Shown: positions 28,638-37,860, counted from the first letter of the stretch. The stretch: DNA of 64,000 nt from Rhizobium mongolense USDA 1844 (GCF_000419765.1 NZ_ATTQ01000009.1:1-64000), one strand, 5' to 3'. Translations and numbers: made by a program. The notes: a model not told the origin generated them from the sequence alone.

Positions 28638-28990
28638 ATGCTCAAGATAGGTTCGATTGTCTGGGGTGTAAGGGATGTCCCGCGTGCCATTGAATTCTGG
28701 TGCGCTGCTTTGGATTATAAGCCCGCGAGGGAGCCGTCGTCGGCGGATTGGCGATCCTCTTTCCGTCAGAGGGCGAGGGCCAACAGATGGCGATCACGAT
28801 CGTCTCATCTGATCCTGAAACCCATCAGCGCCATCATCTCGATCTTTTCGTTTCCAATCAAAAAACCGAAGTCGAGCGGTTGTTGTCGATCGGCGCGCAA
28901 CGCGTCAATTGGCGCGATCGCGAGGAAGCCGACGACATCGTCTTGGCCGATCCAGACGGCAACACATTCTGCGTCATTCAAAAGGAATGA
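28638..28990 (+). pseudogene. VOC-family gene with a single-base frameshift
   Basis: A strong AAAGGAGGAAGA site precedes MLKIGSIVWGVRDVPRAIEF, a VOC N-terminus. After EPSSADW at about 28750 the homology continues in another frame (AILFPSEGEGQQMAITIVSS, then DPDGNTFCVIQK) to the stop at 28990. Adding one G to the GG run near 28750 would restore a full 117-residue protein. Either a recent inactivating mutation or a sequencing error is possible. Confidence 0.8.
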
Positions 28991-29289
28991 GTTCTGCATG
29001 ATCTCGATTTTCCCACCGAAGCCCTATGAAAGAGCTTGTGCGGGATAGTGAGCCCGAAGTTGAAGGGGCTTGGCGGTTTTCGGCGGCGAGCATGCGAACA
29101 AAAAGGCAATGCGGTGCCGGGGCGGCGTTGCATGGCCAGATCGCCAGATTCCGGACGGAATGCGCGTCTTGTTGGCCGACCAGGGCTCGAGTGAGAGTGC
29201 GCGCTAGCCAGAAGACCAGCATGTTTTTCCCGAGAAGAACGTCAAGGCTTAAGTGGACTGAGCAAGGTTTGATAGAAATCGGCCACTCC

Positions 29290-30546
29290 CTAGGAAACCA
29301 TCTTGGAGGCACGCCAATCGACAAAAGCGGCCAAAAATGCTGCCAGCAATGCGAGTGATGCCGATATCAGCATCATACCGAACAGTACGTGGGTTGCACC
29401 TGACTTCACAAGGAACAAGCCGGCGATTGAGGCTATGAGTGCTCCGCCAGCGGTTGTCATTGCAGCGGCCAGCCCGGCCGCGGTACCGGCGAGATCGGCG
29501 CGCACCGACAGCACGCCTGTGTTGGCGGCGGGCATGGTCAGTCCATTGCCGATGCCGATGAACATGCAAGGCCCAAAGAACGCAACAACGTGGGATGTCG
29601 CCAACATCGATAGGATCAGGCCAACCAACAACCCCATGCACGTTATGAGCCGCCCGACAATGAGGATAGCGCCCAGCGCGTGCTTGGAGGCGTAGCGGCC
29701 AGCCAAATAGCTACCCAGGATGAAGCCCGCCGGGACCAACCCCATGTAGAAGCCCAGTTTCGCACTTGAGCCGCCGAGCGTCTGACCGATGGCCAATGGT
29801 GCTCCGCCCAGGAAGATGTAAAGCGTCCCTATGGACCAGGCCATACACAGGGTGTAGGCCCAGAACCGCGCCGAACTCAGGAGCTGTCCATAGGTGGCGA
29901 GATAGTTCCCATGAGGTCTCTGTGAGCGCGCGGGCGTTTCCCTTAAATCACAAAGGGCCAAAGCGAGCATAGCTGCACCAAGTACCGCAAAGACAACAAA
30001 GCTCGCCCGCCATCCGAACAACTCGTCCAACGTCCCGCCAAACATCGGACCGAGCATCGGCGCAAGTGCCCATCCCACGGCGGCGTAACCGATTTTGCTT
30101 GCGGCTTCGCGTTCGCCCGATGTCTCCTTAATCAGGACGAGGGCGACCGAAAAACACGCAGCAATGGACGCCTGCATTGCTCGAAACAGAAGGAAAAAGC
30201 CGATATTGGTCGCCAGTGCACAGCCAACGGACGCGACAATGAAGATGGAGACAGCCATTAGTACGACCGGCCTGCGCCCATATCGATCCGTCATCGCCCC
30301 TGCGATGACCGCTGTCAGCGCCGTTACGGTTGCATAGCCCGCAACCGAAAGATTGACGAGCGTGAAATCGGCTTGGAACGTGGCCGCAATGTTCGGAAGC
30401 GACGGTAAGATCATGTTCACCGGCAGCACCGCAAGCGCCGAAAGCAAGATGAGGGTCACTAGCCGGGGTGGGGCATTCGTCCGGGTGATGTCCATTTTGC
30501 CGGTCACTTGGGTGCACGACGTCTGAATGGGATTTTCGCTCGTCAT
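29290..30546 (-). CDS. MFS drug/solute exporter, Bcr/CflA type
   Basis: A 418-residue inner-membrane transporter with about 12 hydrophobic helices. Motif A is GAMTDRYGRRPV between helices 2 and 3, and motif C-like glycines and prolines occur in GWALAPMLGPMFGG, characteristic of proton-driven exporters of the Bcr/CflA group. Its first residues are weakly supported: an alternative start is the ATG at 30495. A leader peptide plus terminator lies 60-170 bases upstream on the same strand, suggesting attenuation control by branched-chain aminoacyl-tRNA levels. The substrate is unknown. Confidence 0.9.
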   Translation of the reverse strand: MTSENPIQTSCTQVTGKMDITRTNAPPRLVTLILLSALAVLPVNMILPSLPNIAATFQADFTLVNLSVAGYATVTALTAVIAGAMTDRYGRRPVVLMAVSIFIVASVGCALATNIGFFLLFRAMQASIAACFSVALVLIKETSGEREAASKIGYAAVGWALAPMLGPMFGGTLDELFGWRASFVVFAVLGAAMLALALCDLRETPARSQRPHGNYLATYGQLLSSARFWAYTLCMAWSIGTLYIFLGGAPLAIGQTLGGSSAKLGFYMGLVPAGFILGSYLAGRYASKHALGAILIVGRLITCMGLLVGLILSMLATSHVVAFFGPCMFIGIGNGLTMPAANTGVLSVRADLAGTAAGLAAAMTTAGGALIASIAGLFLVKSGATHVLFGMMLISASLALLAAFLAAFVDWRASKMVS

Positions 30547-30606
30547 GGTTTTGTCCGTCTTGTCAGTAGGGATTGCGGAAGTAGGCGCGGCCTAATCTCC
30601 AGGCAT

Positions 30607-30629
30607 AAAAAAAGGCCCCGTCAGGAGCC
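30607..30629 (-). terminator. Intrinsic terminator of a leader-peptide attenuator
   Basis: On the minus strand GGCTCC-TGAC-GGGGCC forms a six-pair stem (one G-U pair) followed by seven T residues. It lies between the leader peptide frame (30663-30719) and the MFS gene (start 30546), as expected for an attenuator. Upstream, GCGCATGGG (30676-30684) can pair with CCCATGCGC (30638-30646), enclosing a second hairpin. Confidence 0.75.
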
Positions 30630-30662
30630 TGCTTACCGCGCATGGGTGCTTTCGCCGGATGG

Positions 30663-30719
30663 CTATACCATCCTGCCCATGCGCCCTATCACCACGACGA
30701 GAACCATTGCGATCTTCAT
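30663..30719 (-). CDS. Leader peptide rich in Val/Leu/Ile codons (attenuator)
   Basis: An 18-residue frame, MKIAMVLVVVIGRMGRMV, has six branched-chain codons in a row (Val-Leu-Val-Val-Val-Ile) and stops inside the first hairpin of a downstream terminator structure. Stalling at these codons would favour read-through into the MFS gene, the logic of ilv-type attenuators. No ribosome binding site is evident; the -10-like hexamer lies 7 bases before the ATG, so translation may be nearly leaderless, as known for the trp leader of Sinorhizobium. Confidence 0.65.
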   Translation of the reverse strand: MKIAMVLVVVIGRMGRMV

Positions 30720-30726
30720 CAGGATA

Positions 30727-30755
30727 CAGCTAGACAGGAATTTGCACGTCGTCAA
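30727..30755 (-). promoter_or_regulatory. Possible sigma70-type promoter of the attenuator
   Basis: On the minus strand TTGACG (30755-30750) and TAGCTG (30732-30727) are spaced by 17 bases. The -35 is close to consensus and the -10 is weak. Transcription would begin at or next to the leader ATG at 30719. Confidence 0.45.
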
Positions 30756-31472
30756 TGCATAACCCTTTCAGTGCAGGCAACGCGAAGGCCACGTCGGCGA
30801 TGATCACTTGGGCCACGCGCTTACGCCCGCGATAGGGTCGGACCGCATAGAGGAACCAGAATTATGTGCTGATCTCGCCGAGCTCCCGCTCCCGGAAAAA
30901 CAATTTACTGCCACCCCGCGCATCGCATCAAAGTGGATTGCAGTATCCTCTTTAGCGGCTAAAGCGATGTCGGGCTTAGCCTCCGACAAAAGCTCGAGAT
31001 TGGGCTTGGCGCGCTGGCCGATCTGCTTCATACCCGCAGTCATGCCAAGAAGAAAGTCAGGTTCGCGGCCAGCTGTCGTGTGGGTGCTGGCAACGGACAA
31101 GATGTCGCCAGATTGGGGCGTGCCCATCCGCCATCCTGTCCTCGGCGTCAGGATGGACATACCAGGTGGCGATGGATTTAGGGGCCTTTTTGGCTCATGC
31201 TTGGTTTCTCCGATGGGATTCATCCGACGCCGTCTCATAAGATGGCGAGCATGATGTGGATAGGTCTTGAAATCGCAAAAACGGAACTTCGTGGATTGAG
31301 CCGCTCCGCTTCTGAGGCCCCGAGCAGCCATTTTTTGTCGCAGCGCAAGGTCGGCAATTCAGGCGACAAGCAGCCGCTTGAGCAGGAACGCGCATCAGCG
31401 CCGCACCGGTTGTTTGGGATCCTCTCATTGTTGATCAGCAGCTGGCGCTTCCGCGTGGTTGAATTTTGCTAA
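30756..31472. other. 717-bp stretch, possibly with a decayed substrate-binding-protein fragment
   Basis: On the minus strand at about 30960-31110 a frame reads FLLGMTAGMKQIGQRAKPNL followed by ELLSEAKPDIALA, faintly like iron-siderophore binding proteins. It runs into unrelated sequence on both sides. No complete gene is supported. Confidence 0.3.
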
Positions 31473-31715
31473 CTACCGCATCGACATTAAGTTCGTGATC
31501 AGACCTGCTTTAATTACGAGCACGGGCCGATTGACCTCCGGATGACCTATGTCTCTCAGCTGATCGGGCGTCAAGTCTGCCAGCGCCGTCCGTCTAGCGA
31601 TGGTCCGCCGCCACTGCTGCAAGGCAGCGATTATAGTTGCTGCGCACTTCAGCGTGGATCCAAACAACTGTGTTTTCGACGCGCTGCCGCCCGCGCGAGT
31701 GTCTGTATGAGCCAT
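31473..31715 (-). CDS. DUF1127 small protein
   Basis: An 80-residue protein whose middle carries the DUF1127 core (QWRRTIARRTALADLTPDQL, then RDIGHPE). These arginine-rich small proteins are abundant in rhizobia and some bind RNA. The usual core is nearer the C-terminus; here about 20 residues follow it. GGGAG lies 8 bases upstream of the ATG. It is divergent from the large regulator at 31892. Confidence 0.85.
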   Translation of the reverse strand: MAHTDTRAGGSASKTQLFGSTLKCAATIIAALQQWRRTIARRTALADLTPDQLRDIGHPEVNRPVLVIKAGLITNLMSMR

Positions 31716-31891
31716 CTTCACTCTCCCATTTTTAGGTTTGCAGGTGGGAGCGTGCCACGCGGGTGTTTTCGAGCTGTTCGGTTGTCCGTGAAGAAAGAGC
31801 AAAAGTTCGACAAGCCGGCGCTAAATCGATGTTAAATCTATCTGCCGAAATGCTATTCTGCGGCACAGCGGTCAAAATCTGGAGACGATCG

Positions 31892-33904
31892 GTGCGCATC
31901 AGGTTGCTAGGTGGCCTTGAAGTTACTTCTCCGGAACACCGGCAAGTCCGCTTCACCACGCGCAAGACGTCGCTCCTTTTTGCTGCCTTGGTCCTCGGAG
32001 GCAGCCGCGGCTTTCGTCGAGAACAGCTTTCTGAAGCCTTTTGGCCGGGACGAAGCAATGGGCAGGCCCGCAATAGTTTGCGGCAGGCGCTGGTCGACAT
32101 CAGGCGGTCGTTCCCGGCTGGCAAGGATGCCACCGTCTACATCGATGGGGACCAGGAGGCCGTCGCGCTGGTTACCGGACCGGATGACGCGGACATTTCG
32201 ATCTTCGACCTGAAACTGGAAGGCGACCGGACCACTGATCTCGCGTTTGCTGCGGATCTCTACCGCGGTGAGGTGCTCGCTGGCGACACCATTCCGGACG
32301 GATTGGATGAATGGTTCAGACCTCATCAGAGTAAATATCAACGCAAGGCGCTACAGCTGGTGGAGCGGCTGAGCCTGGCGCTCTCTGGGCCGGGCTCAGC
32401 AGAAGAAACGGCCTGCGAAGGGCTCGCGGAGAGGCTGCTTGCTTCGGACCCGACTATGGAGGCAGCCCATCGAGCGTTGATGCGGATCCACGCTCTGAGG
32501 GGGCACGACAACGCGGTCTTGCGCCAGTTCGAGTCCTGTCGAGCTCTCTTGAAGAAGCATCTGCGCGCGGAGCCCGAGGCACAGACGGCCTTCCTGGCGG
32601 CTTCGCTGCAATCGCGGGAGGAAACCGAATATCAGCGGACCGCACCGGGCCTTGACGTCGTGTCGCAGCCGCAGGCCCTCTCAGTCCCAACGAAACATCA
32701 CGATCGGGCATCGGTCGCGGTGTTGCCATTTCAGAATCTAAGCGGCGATACGGAGCAGGAATATTTTGCCGACGGCATAGTGGAGGACATCATCATCGCC
32801 CTGGCTCACTTCCGTCACCTGTACGTCATCGCGCGGAATTCGAGCTTTACCTACAAGGGTCAGGCCGTGGACATAAAGCAGGTCGGACGCGAATTGGACG
32901 TACGCTATGTGGTCGAGGGAAGCGTGCGCCGGACGGGCGACCGTCTGCGCATTGCCGGGCAGCTCATCGACACTTCGACGGGTGCCCATCTCTGGGCAGA
33001 TCGCTTTGACGGAACTCTGGCGGATGTATTCGATCTTCAAGATCAGGTCGCCTCAAGCATCGTGGGCGCGATAACACCGAAAGTGGAGGAGGCGGAGATC
33101 GAGCGCGCCAAACGCAAGCCGACGGAGAGCCTCGACGCTTACGACTACTATCTCCGCGGGCTGGCGGTCTTTGACCGGACGATCACCGTTAGATCCACCA
33201 TCGACGATGCCTTGGGGCTGTTCATGAAGGCGATCGACCGTGACCCGGAGTTTGCTATGGCCCATGCTCGGGCGGCGCGATGTTACGCGACCCGAAAGAG
33301 CAACGGTTGGATGATCGACCGTGCGCAAGAGATCGCCGAAGCTACCCGACTGGCCAGGAGAGCGGTCGAGCTTGGAAGGGACGATGCGATTGCGCTCTCC
33401 TACGGCGGATACGTCCTCGGCTACGTTGGTGGCGACCTCGATGACAGTGCGGCTTGCATCGATCGCGCGCTTGCTCTCAACCCGAATCTGGCCGCTGCTT
33501 TGGGCGTCAGCAGCTGGGTGAAAGCTTGCTTGGGCGAGCCGGACAAGGCCGTCGAACACGCCGCGCTTGCCATGCGCCTGAGCCCATTTGATCCGCGCCT
33601 GTTTGCTTGGCAGTTCAACACCGGGCTCGCTCATTTTTGTGCTGGCCGCTACGATGACGCCGTTACTTGGGCGGGAAAGTCGTTGCGCCACCAGCCGAAC
33701 TACCCGAGTGCGATGCGTGTCGTGGCGGCCGGTCATGCCCTGGCGGGGCGGTTTGCGGAAGCTCAGGAAATGATCGCTCGCCTATGCGACTTCGACCCTG
33801 CGCTGCGCCTTTCAAATCTTGCCGATATACTCCCACCGTTCCGACGACTGGACGATCGTACTCGCTACATAGAGGCTCTTCGGAAAGCGGGACTGCCGGA
33901 GTAA
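31892..33904 (+). CDS. SARP/BTAD-type regulator with TolB-like and TPR domains
   Basis: A 670-residue protein. The N-terminus (RIRLLGGLEV, RKTSLLFAALVLGG) is an OmpR-like winged helix followed by a BTAD domain to about residue 245 (DEWFRPHQSKYQRKALQLVE). Next is a TolB/FlgO-like domain (SVAVLPFQNLSGDTEQEYFA) and then TPR-like repeats from about residue 410 to the end. Rhizobia have many such proteins, often fused to adenylate cyclase, but no cyclase domain is present here. The GTG at 31892 with GGAG 7 bases upstream is chosen; the frame opens at 31763. Confidence 0.8.
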   Translation: MRIRLLGGLEVTSPEHRQVRFTTRKTSLLFAALVLGGSRGFRREQLSEAFWPGRSNGQARNSLRQALVDIRRSFPAGKDATVYIDGDQEAVALVTGPDDADISIFDLKLEGDRTTDLAFAADLYRGEVLAGDTIPDGLDEWFRPHQSKYQRKALQLVERLSLALSGPGSAEETACEGLAERLLASDPTMEAAHRALMRIHALRGHDNAVLRQFESCRALLKKHLRAEPEAQTAFLAASLQSREETEYQRTAPGLDVVSQPQALSVPTKHHDRASVAVLPFQNLSGDTEQEYFADGIVEDIIIALAHFRHLYVIARNSSFTYKGQAVDIKQVGRELDVRYVVEGSVRRTGDRLRIAGQLIDTSTGAHLWADRFDGTLADVFDLQDQVASSIVGAITPKVEEAEIERAKRKPTESLDAYDYYLRGLAVFDRTITVRSTIDDALGLFMKAIDRDPEFAMAHARAARCYATRKSNGWMIDRAQEIAEATRLARRAVELGRDDAIALSYGGYVLGYVGGDLDDSAACIDRALALNPNLAAALGVSSWVKACLGEPDKAVEHAALAMRLSPFDPRLFAWQFNTGLAHFCAGRYDDAVTWAGKSLRHQPNYPSAMRVVAAGHALAGRFAEAQEMIARLCDFDPALRLSNLADILPPFRRLDDRTRYIEALRKAGLPE

Positions 33905-34243
33905 CGCCGATCTGCGTAAAGCCGGTCGGACGTAGAAGGCAAAAGCTAACAAGAAAGGGATTATCCACGTCGCTCTCCTCGATGGCGTCGCGGCGCTTTC
34001 GGGCACCATCTTTGAAGACGCGAGCGTCTGGCAGCCACGGTCGCAGTTGAGAACACAGCCGGCGTAAGGTCGGTGAAGGACCAGCTCGTCCGCATCGATC
34101 CTTATTATGGAGTCGTGCTGCAGCCCGTGAAACAACCACTCTTTAAGCTGAATGCTCCGCTCACCTCTCCTTTAGCAGACGGCGACAACCTATATCAGCG
34201 GTGAATTCACTTTGCAGTATTCGTGCCTCGATAGGAGACATGT
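33905..34243. other. 339-bp stretch without a supportable gene
   Basis: It separates the SARP-type regulator from cbpA. No recognisable domain or repeat is seen. The cbpA promoter should lie in its right part. Confidence 0.4.
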
Positions 34244-35158
34244 ATGAACCAGAACCCATATGAGCTTTTGGGCGTGAAGCCGGATGCGGACCAAAAGGAA
34301 ATTCAAAGCGCTTTCCGCAAGCTCGCCAAGAAGTTCCATCCCGACCTCAATCCGGGTGACAAGAGAGCCGAGACGCGGTTCAAGGATATCTCCGCTGCCT
34401 ATGAACTTCTGAGCGATGAGGAAAAGCGTGCTCGCTTCGATCGCGGCGAGATCGATATGACAGGCGCCGAGCAGGCGCCGCGCAACTATTATCGCGACTA
34501 CGCCTCGGCGAGCGGTCCTGGCGGCCCCTATCATAATACCTCCGGTTTCGCCGATTTCGGCGACGCCGACGATCCTTTTGCCAGTTTCTTTTCGCGCCGC
34601 AGAGGTGGCGCGCAATTCCGCGCCAAGGGCATGGATCGGCAGTTCTCGATGGAGGTCGACTTCCTCGATGCGGTCAACGGCGCCAAAAAGCAGGTCAGAT
34701 TGCCCGATGGCCCGCCCCTCGACGTGCAGATTCCGGCAGGCACCCGAGACGGACAGATGTTGCGACTGCGCGGCAAGGGCGAGCCGGGAATTGGCGGCGG
34801 ACCGGCGGGCGATGCGCTGATCGATATCCGCGTTCGTCCGCATCGCTTTTTCACCCGCGATGGTGACGATATTCGCCTGGAACTGCCGGTGTCGCTTAGC
34901 GAGGCCGTGCTCGGCGGCAAGGTGCGCGTGCCGACACCCTCGGGTCCCGTCAATCTGACGCTGCCGCCGCATTCGAATACAGGCAAGGTGCTGCGCCTCA
35001 AGGGCAAAGGCGTTGTAAGGCGCGGCGGTGAACAGGGCGATGTCTATGTCACTCTCAAGATCGTCCTGCCCGACAAGCCGGATGACCGGTTGACCGCATT
35101 CGTCAAGGATTGGGCCGAAACAAGCGCGCAGGATCCAAGAAGGAGCATGGAGGTCTGA
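34244..35158 (+). CDS. cbpA: CbpA-type DnaJ co-chaperone (type II, no zinc finger)
   Basis: A 304-residue J-domain protein. The J domain covers residues 5-68 with H32-P-D34, followed by a glycine-rich linker and two C-terminal substrate-binding beta domains (from about residue 130). No CxxCxGxG zinc repeats are present, so it is CbpA-like and not DnaJ. It would stimulate DnaK in the cytoplasm. The cbpM gene starts 2 bases after its stop, confirming the pair. Confidence 0.92.
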   Translation: MNQNPYELLGVKPDADQKEIQSAFRKLAKKFHPDLNPGDKRAETRFKDISAAYELLSDEEKRARFDRGEIDMTGAEQAPRNYYRDYASASGPGGPYHNTSGFADFGDADDPFASFFSRRRGGAQFRAKGMDRQFSMEVDFLDAVNGAKKQVRLPDGPPLDVQIPAGTRDGQMLRLRGKGEPGIGGGPAGDALIDIRVRPHRFFTRDGDDIRLELPVSLSEAVLGGKVRVPTPSGPVNLTLPPHSNTGKVLRLKGKGVVRRGGEQGDVYVTLKIVLPDKPDDRLTAFVKDWAETSAQDPRRSMEV

Positions 35159-35160
35159 GC

Positions 35161-35490
35161 ATGGATGATGTTGAATTCCGGCGGTTCCTGAGGATCGACG
35201 TCACCGAGTTGAATTTTTGGATCGAGGAGGGATGGCTCGTGCCTGATGCCGTGGAGGAACGGCTGCAGTTCCACGATAGCGACGTCGCCCGCGCGCAATT
35301 GATCCTCGATCTTAGCCGGAAGATGGGACTTAACGAGGCTGGCGTCGATGTCGTTATGGACCTGGTAGACCAGCTTCACGGGCTGCGCGGAACCATGGGC
35401 CGGCTATTGACCGCGATTAGTCAACAGGAGCAGGAGGTGCAGCAACGGCTGCTGAGCGCTCTTGCCGATCTCGAACGCTATCGCGACTAG
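35161..35490 (+). CDS. cbpM: CbpM-like chaperone modulator
   Basis: A 109-residue protein with a MerR-like helical start (FRRFLRIDVTELNFWIEEGW, residues 6-25) and a C-terminal coiled coil (about 65-108). CbpM binds the J domain of CbpA and inhibits it. Immediate linkage to cbpA makes the assignment good despite low sequence conservation in the family. Confidence 0.85.
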   Translation: MDDVEFRRFLRIDVTELNFWIEEGWLVPDAVEERLQFHDSDVARAQLILDLSRKMGLNEAGVDVVMDLVDQLHGLRGTMGRLLTAISQQEQEVQQRLLSALADLERYRD

Positions 35491-35778
35491 GCCGCTGCCG
35501 GAACAGCAAGGTCATGTCGGCCTCCGTTAGTTCCACGCGGGCGCTCGAAGGCAGTTTCAGGCTCGCCGAAGAGATGGCAGCCGGTGGCATTGATCCCGGT
35601 GACGACAGGCATATTGGCGCGAACCCGGGCCTTCCAAGGGGTCTTTCGGAATTTGGTTTTACACTCTGAAAAAAGCGACGCTTCCTGAGAGACAACCCGT
35701 GGCCCGCAGTTCAGGCGTCCATTCGCAGATCGTTCGGTGCTGCTGCACCAGTGAAAAGTTTGGGCGTCGGTTAGGTCT

Positions 35779-36210
35779 TCAGAACCAGACGTCAGCGACC
35801 GTGCGTCCGTCAAGCGGCAGGTCGTGAAAGCTGTGGAGGCCGTCAAAGCGGCGCAGTGGAACTTCCGCCACCTGCTGCGGATCGGCAAGGCGAAGATTGA
35901 CAGCGATTCTTGTTCGGCCGTCGTCGTTTGGCCTCAAGCTGCGCCAGCTGATAAGGTTGCCGCAGAGTTTGCAGAAATTGAATGAGATCCTGCGAGACCC
36001 GCAAATATACGCTGCCATAGCATTCCCTGGGTCTTCCACGGCGATTTCCTGACTATCGTATCCGTAGGTCCAGAGCACTCCATAGCGGCGGCAGACCGTG
36101 CAATTGCAGATCGTGGCATCGGGTATATCTCCTCGATACTCCCAACGCACAGCGCCGCAATGACAAGTGCCACGCGTTATCTTAGGTACAATTCGTACCG
36201 GCCGTCCCAT
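35779..36210 (-). CDS. GFA-family (CENP-V/GFA fold) zinc protein
   Basis: A 143-residue protein with the GFA zinc ligands: C16 and C18 in CHCGA, C35-x-C37-xx-C40 in CNCTVC, and C80-xx-C83 in FCKLCGN. The family is named for an enzyme first reported to speed formation of S-hydroxymethylglutathione from formaldehyde, a role that is disputed; most members are of unknown function. The presence of formaldehyde genes elsewhere in the window is suggestive only. Confidence 0.88.
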   Translation of the reverse strand: MGRPVRIVPKITRGTCHCGAVRWEYRGDIPDATICNCTVCRRYGVLWTYGYDSQEIAVEDPGNAMAAYICGSRRISFNFCKLCGNLISWRSLRPNDDGRTRIAVNLRLADPQQVAEVPLRRFDGLHSFHDLPLDGRTVADVWF

Positions 36211-36498
36211 GGCGCGTTTCCATTTGCATCCGTACCTATTCGCCCGCCAGCTGATCGTGGCGCTCGTCGCGGGAGAACCCCCTTAGCGCCTCTTGGAGTT
36301 CCAAGCTGAACAGCGCGCCCGAGTCTTTGCCCGGCTCGGCGAAACCCGAGGGCTTCATATCATTGCAACCCAGAGGAGCGCAAGCTTCGTGGCCCGCGCC
36401 GTCCATAGCACACAAGGCCATGGCCCAAATGCGGCCATATGCGGTGAAAGGTGGCCCGAACGGCGATCGCCACCGTTGGCACGCAAACCCTGCCGAGC

Positions 36499-36624
36499 GT
36501 GAAACTCAAATCGCACCAGGATATGGACCCGATTGCCGAAACCGTGCCGGCCGCCATTGCCGCCTATGCACGCGCGGCAAGCCCAAAGATCCGCGAATTG
36601 CTCATCGCCGAGATGGATGGATGA
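36499..36624 (+). CDS. Hypothetical small frame, coupled to the next
   Basis: A GTG-initiated 41-residue frame containing IAETVPAAIAAYARAASPKI and ending in ATGGATGGATGA, which overlaps the next start. It could instead be the C-terminal remnant of a longer lost gene. No family is recognised. Confidence 0.25.
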   Translation: MKLKSHQDMDPIAETVPAAIAAYARAASPKIRELLIAEMDG

Positions 36625-36790
36625 ATTCCTGCGGCGCTATCACAACCAGGCAGAAGAAGAATTCGCCAAGCGCTATGGCGGAGATTTTACCCCCGACGAA
36701 AATGGCCAGTCCGTCGGCGAATTCTTTGCGATGGTCGAGACGATCCTCAAGAACCCCGAGCGCGCAGCCGATTTCGAAACCGTCGAATGA
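36617..36790 (+). CDS. Hypothetical 57-residue acidic protein upstream of the vgrG remnant
   Basis: A frame beginning MDEFLRRYHNQAEEEFAKRY and ending ERAADFETVE, strongly acidic. It overlaps the preceding short frame and lies 45 bases before the VgrG start. Composition looks coding, but no domain is recognised; a small accessory protein of a type VI effector locus is only a guess. Confidence 0.35.
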   Translation: MDEFLRRYHNQAEEEFAKRYGGDFTPDENGQSVGEFFAMVETILKNPERAADFETVE

Positions 36791-36835
36791 CCCCGGCTGT
36801 GATCGTGAAATGAAGCAATAGGCGAGAAGTCAGGT

Positions 36836-37551
36836 ATGAACGATCAACCGTGCGCTGCCGATTTCATTCAGGCAAGCAGGAACCTGCGGGTGAACTCTCC
36901 GCTCGGGCAGGACCAGCTTTTGCCAGAGCGGGTTTCGATCGAGGAGGGGGTATCTTCACTCTTCGAGATTCACCTCAGCCTTCGTGCCAAGCGCGAGGCC
37001 GTCAAGCCGGAGGAACTGATCGGCCGGCTGGTCGATGTGTCGATCGAAGTCGAGCAGGGGGAGGATGGCGACGGTGTCCGCCGCCCCTTCAACGGGCGGG
37101 TGACCGACATGAACGAGGGCTCGCCGATCACCCGGGGTTTGCGTTCCTACGCGCTGGTGCTGCGGCCGCAGATGTGGCTTCTTTCACGCCGCTCCGATTG
37201 CCGCATCCGGATGGACAAGACCTCACTGGAAATCGCCGAGACGCTGTTTTCCGAACACGGCATTCCGGCGCCCGATACGTCCGGCGTGACCACTCCACCT
37301 CCGCCGCAGCATTATTCGGTACAGTGGAACGAGCCGATCTCGAATTCCTGATCCGCCGCTTCGAGGAGGATGGTCTGTTTTACTGGTTCAGCCATGAGGA
37401 AGGCAGTCACCGGCTTCATATCGGCGACAGCGCAAGTTCCTGGGCCGGGCCGTGGCCGTCGGCGCAGGGCGAGGGCAGGGTGCGGGCCCAGGGCTCCTCC
37501 AGCGTTCTTCGCGTCGAGAGTGCCGCCCGTTTTTGGTGGCCTTCTCCCTAA
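36836..37551 (+). pseudogene. Truncated, frameshifted type VI secretion VgrG gene
   Basis: The first 172 codons read as a VgrG gp27-like N-terminus (SLRAKREAVKPEELIGRLVD, YALVLRPQMWLLSRRSDCRI). At about 37332 the frame breaks after YSVQWNE, and the continuation (DLEFLIRRFEEDGLFYWFSH) lies one frame over, consistent with a missing base. Homology ends near 37551, about a third of the way through a normal 600-700-residue VgrG. The spike domain is missing, so no functional T6SS tip can be made. No other T6SS structural gene is in the window. Confidence 0.8.
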
Positions 37552-37860
37552 GGAAGCCAGCGTGCCGCCGCGCAGGTATTAGGCGTCTCACCCGCCAGCG
37601 ATTTCGCGCCTCTTGATCGTTTAGGTGCTGACGTCGCCGGCTGCGTTGCGGTTACAGCCGGAAAGCCTAGAACCCGAAGACGCTAAACCCACGGCAATCA
37701 GCAGGCCCACGCCGCTTGACGAGACGGGAATCCTTCGTGTGCTGGACGCTTTGAAAGGACCGCATCATGTTCGAGAAGGTCCTTGAACATGATTGAGGTC
37801 GAAAAGGCCGTCTCTTCCATCGAAGGTCAGTCATCCTTTCTCAAGCCGAACGAGGTTCTC
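37552..37860. other. 309-bp stretch between the vgrG remnant and the hydrolase gene
   Basis: No supportable gene. An in-frame upstream extension of the hydrolase opens at 37783 but lacks the signal-peptide start. It should contain the hydrolase promoter. Confidence 0.4.

Noticed and set aside
30804-31331. Minus-strand frame with a siderophore-binding-protein-like patch
   Set aside because: Only about 50 residues look familiar and both flanks are nonsense, so it is noted as a possible remnant and not called a gene.
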